This document shows, one piece after another, positions 60,505 to 64,000 of a DNA stretch of 64,000 nt. Origin of the DNA: Nocardioides sp. GY 10113 (GTDB lineage: Bacteria > Actinomycetota > Actinomycetes > Propionibacteriales > Nocardioidaceae); contig NZ_STGK01000002.1 of NCBI RefSeq assembly GCF_004919105.1, positions 372,001 through 436,000 of the forward strand. Reading direction: 5' to 3'. Each line of letters begins with the position of its first letter. The stretch's first letter is position 1. Below the pieces are notes generated by a model that was not told the DNA's origin, searched no databases, and worked only from the letters and a program-made list of their open reading frames with translations. Made by a program: the position numbers and the translations under genes.

Positions 60505-63500
60505 AGGTGGAGGGCCCCTGGAGGAGCTCTTCACGCGCCACCCGGGTCAGCCGGGCCAGGCCGGACGCCTCCGCCTCCAGGGCGACCACCCGGAGCATCG
60601 CGTCGGCCTCGGCGTCGTGCCCCTGGGCGCGGCGCACCCGGGAGAGCCAGAACCGGCTGTCGTTCGCGAAGAGCACCGACCCGCCGTCGGCGTCGCCCTC
60701 GAGCGCGGCACCGAGCTGCTGCTCGGCGGCCTTCAGGTCGCCGAGGGTGAGGGACAGCATGCCGAGGTAGCGGTCGGCGCGGCCGAAGCAGACCTGCCCC
60801 GACCCGGTGGTGATGTTGCTGCCCGCCAGCGGGCCCAGGCGCTCCCGCAGCACGCGGCAGGCCTCCCGGTCACCGATGCGGACCACGGCCTCGACCAGGA
60901 AGACCATCACCGTGGACCACATGGCGTCGCGGGGCAGGTCGAAGCCGGTCTCGCGCAGCTCCGCGAGCACGATGGCCGCGTCCTCGGTGGCCCCGGTCTC
61001 CGCGAGCAACCAGGCCAGCCCGGGCGTCCAGAGCGAGTCGCCCCGGGTGCGGGCCAGCACGGTGCGGATCATCGGCATCAGGATCGCCAGCCGGTCCTGC
61101 TCGCGCCGGATCAGGAACATCCGCAGCCCGTAGGTGCCGGTGCCGTCCTCGTCCGGGAGCCGGTCCGCCAGCGTCAGGCAGCGCTCGGTGAGCCGTTCGC
61201 TCGCCTCCAAGTCGCCGGCGTAGAACGCCTCCATCGCCTCCTGGTTGGCGCGGACCAGCTCCCAGAAGGTGGACCGGTACCGGCGCTGCAGCTCGGCCAT
61301 GGTGCCGACCAGCCGGCGCACCGCGGCGAAGTCGCCGCTCAGCGTGCCGAACATGATCCGGTCGTGCAGCGCGTGCAGCGCGATGTCGCCGTCCTCGATG
61401 TCGCGCTCCAGCTCGGCCAGGCGCTCGATCATCGGCCGCGCCTCCTCCAGGTCCCGGTGCAGCACCACGTGACCGAGGTAGACCCCGAGCACGTTCGCCT
61501 CCAGGGTGGGCGAGCCCATCTCGGTGGCGAGCCGCAGCGCTCCTGCGAACGCGGCCTCGGCCTCCTCCGGGCGGCCCGACATCGCCAGGGCGCGGAGCCG
61601 CCCCACGGCCAGCCGCGCCCGCAGGTCCGGCTCGGTGGGGACCTCCTCCCCCGCCGCGACCGCCTCGTCGAGCAGGGCTGCCGCCTCCTCCAGGTACTCC
61701 AGCGAGCGCTCGCCGGCCAGCCCGGGGCGCCAGCGGGCATCCTCGTACCGCAGGGCGGCCTCGACCTTCGTGGTCACGTCGTCGGTGTCGCGGGCCAGCA
61801 CGATGGCCTCCCCGAAGATCCGGGCGGCGGGCATGTTCCGGCCGGCCCGGTGCTCGGCGTTCCCGGCGGCCAGCGCCAGCACCGCCTGGCTGCCCGCGTC
61901 CGCGTCGCCGGCCAGCTGCCGCGCCTCGTGGAGCAGGTCGGCGGCCTCACGGAAGGAGAGCCGGTCGCAGGCGACCTCGGCCGCCCGCATCAGCCGTTCG
62001 ACCGCCACCGGTCGCAGCGACCGGTCGACCCGCGCGGCCTCGGCCGTGTGGTAGGCCAGCTCGGGCAGCCGCAGCGGATCGGCGCCGAACACCTCGGCCA
62101 GCGCCTCGGCCATCCGCCGGTGCATCCGCGCCCGGCGGGCCGAGCTGAGCTGGTCGCGCAGGCTGGAGCGGACCAGCGCGTGGGTGAACCGGAACCTCTC
62201 GACGCCGATGTCCTCCAGGAGCCGCGCGGCGCAGGCCGCCTCGAGCTCGTCGAGCAGGTCCAGCTCGTCACGCCCGTGCGCCGCGGCGGCCACCGAGAGC
62301 TCGAACTCCAGCCCCAGCACCGACATCATCCGCAGGGTGTCCTGAACCTCGGGGGGCAGGGTGTTCAGGCGCCGCCGTACCGCGCCCTCGATCTGCGCCT
62401 CGCCCGAGACCGGGTCGACGGCGTGCAGGAACAGCGGGTTCCCGGCGGTCTGGCGCATCACCTCGGCCATGTCGAGCCCCTCGGCGGCGACCAGCCGGGC
62501 GGCGTCCTCCTCGTCGAGCCCGGCGAGCGCCAGGACCGCGGTCCGGGGCCGGCCCTGGGCCGTCGCCATCAGGTCCGCGACGCGGTCGCTGGCGTCCGGG
62601 GCGGTGTCGCGGGCGGTGAGGACCAGGGTCACCCGGGCGTGGCCGGGGCGCTGCTGCAGGTGGGCGAGCAGCTGCAGCGTCGACGGCGCGGCCCAGTGGA
62701 CGTCGTCGATCACGATCACCACCGGGCGCACCTCGGCGCAGCGCGTCAGCCAACCCGCGAGCGCCTCGAACAGCTGGAAGCGCCGCCCCTCGTCGTCGAC
62801 CTTCGCGGTGCCCGCCCCCGGCCCGTGCTGCGCTCCGCCGGCCGAGACGGGCAGCAGGTGCGCCAGCGCGTCGGGGAGGGAGGGCAGCGCCGGGTCGCCG
62901 ACGAGCTGGGTGAGCACCTCGACGAAGGGCTGGTAGGGCACGCGCAGGTCCTCGCTGTTGCGCCCGAAGGCGATGCGGTGCCCGCGTGCGTGGGCGCCGG
63001 CCGCCAGCTCGGCGGCGAGCCGGCTCTTGCCCATCCCGGGCTCCCCGAGGATCCACACCCACCCGATCGGGGCGTCGGGCTCGGGAGCGTCGATGATCGA
63101 CGCCCCGCGGCGCAGCTCCTCGACGCGACCGCAGAACGGCCGACGCGCATCCATCCGCAGCTCGTCCGGCAGGGCGGTCACGGACCTGTCGCCGTCCGGC
63201 GCCGCGGCGCGCCTCGTCGCGGCGGCCACCTCGGTGTCGGCGGTGTCGGCGGTGCCGGCGGTGTCGGTCGCGTCGCCGGGCTCGGGCGCGTCCGGCGCGG
63301 TCGCGGCCGGCTCGGACACCGGTGCCGCCGGGTCGGGCCCCACCTCGACCGGGGCCACGAACCGGTAGCCGCGACCGTGCACGGTCTTGATCGCCCACTG
63401 CCGTACGCCGTCGTCGTCGACCGCGCGCCGCGCCTGCTTGATCCGCGTGGTCAGCGCCGACTCGGAGACGAACCTGTTGCCCCAGACGTTCTCCAGCAGC

Positions 63501-63649
63501 TCGTCCTTGGTGACCAGCCGGTCGCCCTGCTGGACCAGGTACTGGAGCACGCCGAAGACCTGCGGCTCGACCTCACGGACCCCGTCGGGTCCGGTCACCT
63601 CGACGGTGTCGGAGTCGAGGACGAACGCACCGAACCCGTACCGCGGCAC
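60503..63649 (-). CDS. Winged-helix (OmpR/PhoB-type) AAA-ATPase transcriptional regulator
   Basis: 1048-aa multidomain regulator. An OmpR/PhoB-type winged helix spans about 5-100 (EVEPQVFGVLQYLVQQGDRLVTKDELLENVWG, as a span; RGYRFVAPV). A Thr/Ala/Asp linker with 9-bp repeats covers 105-150. The AAA domain (about 170-480) has Walker A GEPGMGKSR (202-210) and Walker B VVIVIDDVHWAAP near 309-321. About 520-1040 are TPR-like helical repeats. The layout matches LuxR/MalT-like STAND regulators but with a response-regulator type DNA-binding domain in front. Signal unknown. GTG 63649 is 6 nt past the DUF4242 stop. Confidence 0.87.
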   Translation of the reverse strand: MPRYGFGAFVLDSDTVEVTGPDGVREVEPQVFGVLQYLVQQGDRLVTKDELLENVWGNRFVSESALTTRIKQARRAVDDDGVRQWAIKTVHGRGYRFVAPVEVGPDPAAPVSEPAATAPDAPEPGDATDTAGTADTADTEVAAATRRAAAPDGDRSVTALPDELRMDARRPFCGRVEELRRGASIIDAPEPDAPIGWVWILGEPGMGKSRLAAELAAGAHARGHRIAFGRNSEDLRVPYQPFVEVLTQLVGDPALPSLPDALAHLLPVSAGGAQHGPGAGTAKVDDEGRRFQLFEALAGWLTRCAEVRPVVIVIDDVHWAAPSTLQLLAHLQQRPGHARVTLVLTARDTAPDASDRVADLMATAQGRPRTAVLALAGLDEEDAARLVAAEGLDMAEVMRQTAGNPLFLHAVDPVSGEAQIEGAVRRRLNTLPPEVQDTLRMMSVLGLEFELSVAAAAHGRDELDLLDELEAACAARLLEDIGVERFRFTHALVRSSLRDQLSSARRARMHRRMAEALAEVFGADPLRLPELAYHTAEAARVDRSLRPVAVERLMRAAEVACDRLSFREAADLLHEARQLAGDADAGSQAVLALAAGNAEHRAGRNMPAARIFGEAIVLARDTDDVTTKVEAALRYEDARWRPGLAGERSLEYLEEAAALLDEAVAAGEEVPTEPDLRARLAVGRLRALAMSGRPEEAEAAFAGALRLATEMGSPTLEANVLGVYLGHVVLHRDLEEARPMIERLAELERDIEDGDIALHALHDRIMFGTLSGDFAAVRRLVGTMAELQRRYRSTFWELVRANQEAMEAFYAGDLEASERLTERCLTLADRLPDEDGTGTYGLRMFLIRREQDRLAILMPMIRTVLARTRGDSLWTPGLAWLLAETGATEDAAIVLAELRETGFDLPRDAMWSTVMVFLVEAVVRIGDREACRVLRERLGPLAGSNITTGSGQVCFGRADRYLGMLSLTLGDLKAAEQQLGAALEGDADGGSVLFANDSRFWLSRVRRAQGHDAEADAMLRVVALEAEASGLARLTRVAREELLQGPST
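63232..63267. repeat. 9-bp tandem repeat in the regulator linker
   Basis: Four copies of CGGTGTCGG (third with one change) encode repeated Ala-Asp-Thr units in the linker between the winged helix and AAA domain. Confidence 0.8.
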
Positions 63650-63655
63650 GGCTGC

Positions 63656-63901
63656 TCAGCGAACGAACTCGTCGACCTGGATGATCGTGTCGGCAGGAAG
63701 CCCGAGGTCGGCGGCGTGACGCCGCAGCACCTCGACGTTGTCGGCCTCGTAGAGGCAGTACGTCTTCTTCTTGTCCGCCGACAGGAACGAGGTCAACCAC
63801 TTGATCTCGCGCTCGAGGTTGTACTCCTCGATCAGGCGCACGGTCTCGTTGTCGAGATCGAGCTCATCGGCGAACTCGCGCTCGACCATGAAAATCGGCA
63901 T
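63656..63901 (-). CDS. DUF4242 domain protein (SCO4226-like nickel-binding family)
   Basis: 81-aa protein starting MPIFMVEREFADELDLDNE. The body WLTSFLSADKKKTYCLYEADNVEVLRRHAADLGLPAD is the DUF4242 ferredoxin-like beta-alpha-beta pattern; the family contains a nickel-binding protein from Streptomyces (from memory). His and Cys (YCLYEA, RRHAADLG) could bind metal. ATG 63901 has AGGAGG upstream. It lies just ahead of the 1048-aa regulator in the same transcript, so it may sense the signal that the regulator reports, which is inference. Confidence 0.8.
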   Translation of the reverse strand: MPIFMVEREFADELDLDNETVRLIEEYNLEREIKWLTSFLSADKKKTYCLYEADNVEVLRRHAADLGLPADTIIQVDEFVR

Positions 63902-63936
63902 ATCAGCCTCCTGGGTCGCTGCGCCCCACCACAACC

Positions 63937-63965
63937 CCCCTAGTGTGACACAGGCGACATGTCAA
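63937..63965 (-). promoter_or_regulatory. Candidate promoter for the DUF4242-regulator operon
   Basis: On the minus strand TTGACA (63965-63960) is followed after 17 nt by TAGGGG (63942-63937), 36 nt before ATG 63901. The -35 box is perfect, the -10 weak. TGTGTCACA sits in the spacer as a small palindrome. Confidence 0.4.
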
Positions 63966-64000
63966 CGGCACTGAGTTACGACAGCTGTACGACGGCACCG

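Overview
The window is chromosomal DNA from a very GC-rich actinobacterium. Third codon positions are almost all G or C, GTG starts are frequent, and a mycothiol-type (MDMPI/DinB fold) enzyme and a WS/DGAT acyltransferase are present. Together with an intergenic repeat of the form GGTGGTTGAG...GAGCGAAGCGAGC, this points to Nocardioidaceae, most likely Nocardioides. That taxon call is inference. I see no rRNA, tRNA, CRISPR array, transposase or prophage. No intergenic gap exceeds about 300 bp.

Layout. 1-0.7 kb: end of a type IV pilus locus (prepilin, then pilT cut by the window edge). 0.9-6.4 kb: minus-strand membrane/envelope genes (AI-2E transporter, 2-TM ion channel, holin-phosphodiesterase fusion, DUF389 protein, SHOCT protein). 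6.5-12 kb: TetR regulator divergent from an MpaB-type oxygenase, a molybdopterin oxidoreductase, and a nitroreductase/crotonase pair. 12-13.7 kb: azlCD exporter with a divergent Lrp regulator. 13.7-22.4 kb: wax ester synthase, K+/H+ antiporter, NAD(P)-binding reductase, a membrane-DUF4185 fusion, acetyltransferase, PPOX protein, DUF2332 protein.

22.5-30.5 kb is the most system-like region. A five-gene minus-strand operon encodes an epimerase/dehydrogenase, E1 alpha, E1 beta, a double VOC-SRPBCC fusion and an acyl-CoA ligase. A divergent MerR regulator precedes it. A second transcription unit, encoding a mycothiol-dependent-type enzyme, carries the same promoter/operator. This looks like an uncharacterised catabolic pathway in which an acid is CoA-activated and a 2-oxo acid is oxidatively cleaved.

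30.6-38.9 kb: FAD oxidase with LysR, catalase, a class III PLP enzyme divergent from an APH-like kinase and an SDR (possible amino-alcohol kinase/phospho-lyase module), and a fasciclin protein. 39-49.2 kb: an amino-compound ABC uptake system with unusual fusions. LivH-LivM-LivG form one 919-residue chain, and LivF is fused to an 11-TM domain. A lipoprotein binding protein, a small membrane protein, an IclR regulator, an aminotransferase and an SDR adjoin it. 49.2-56.3 kb: small membrane proteins, CPBP protease, XRE-STAND regulator, hemerythrin, PfkB kinase and an SRPBCC-like protein. 56.3-64 kb: a second acyl-CoA ligase, an operon OsmC-PIG-L-azlC-azlD, and a DUF4242 protein followed by a 1048-residue winged-helix/AAA regulator.

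Most intergenic regions between convergent genes hold perfect GC-rich hairpins without U-tracts, as expected for actinobacterial terminators. Several genes have no Shine-Dalgarno but a TAnnnT box 6-8 nt before the start, which suggests leaderless transcripts.
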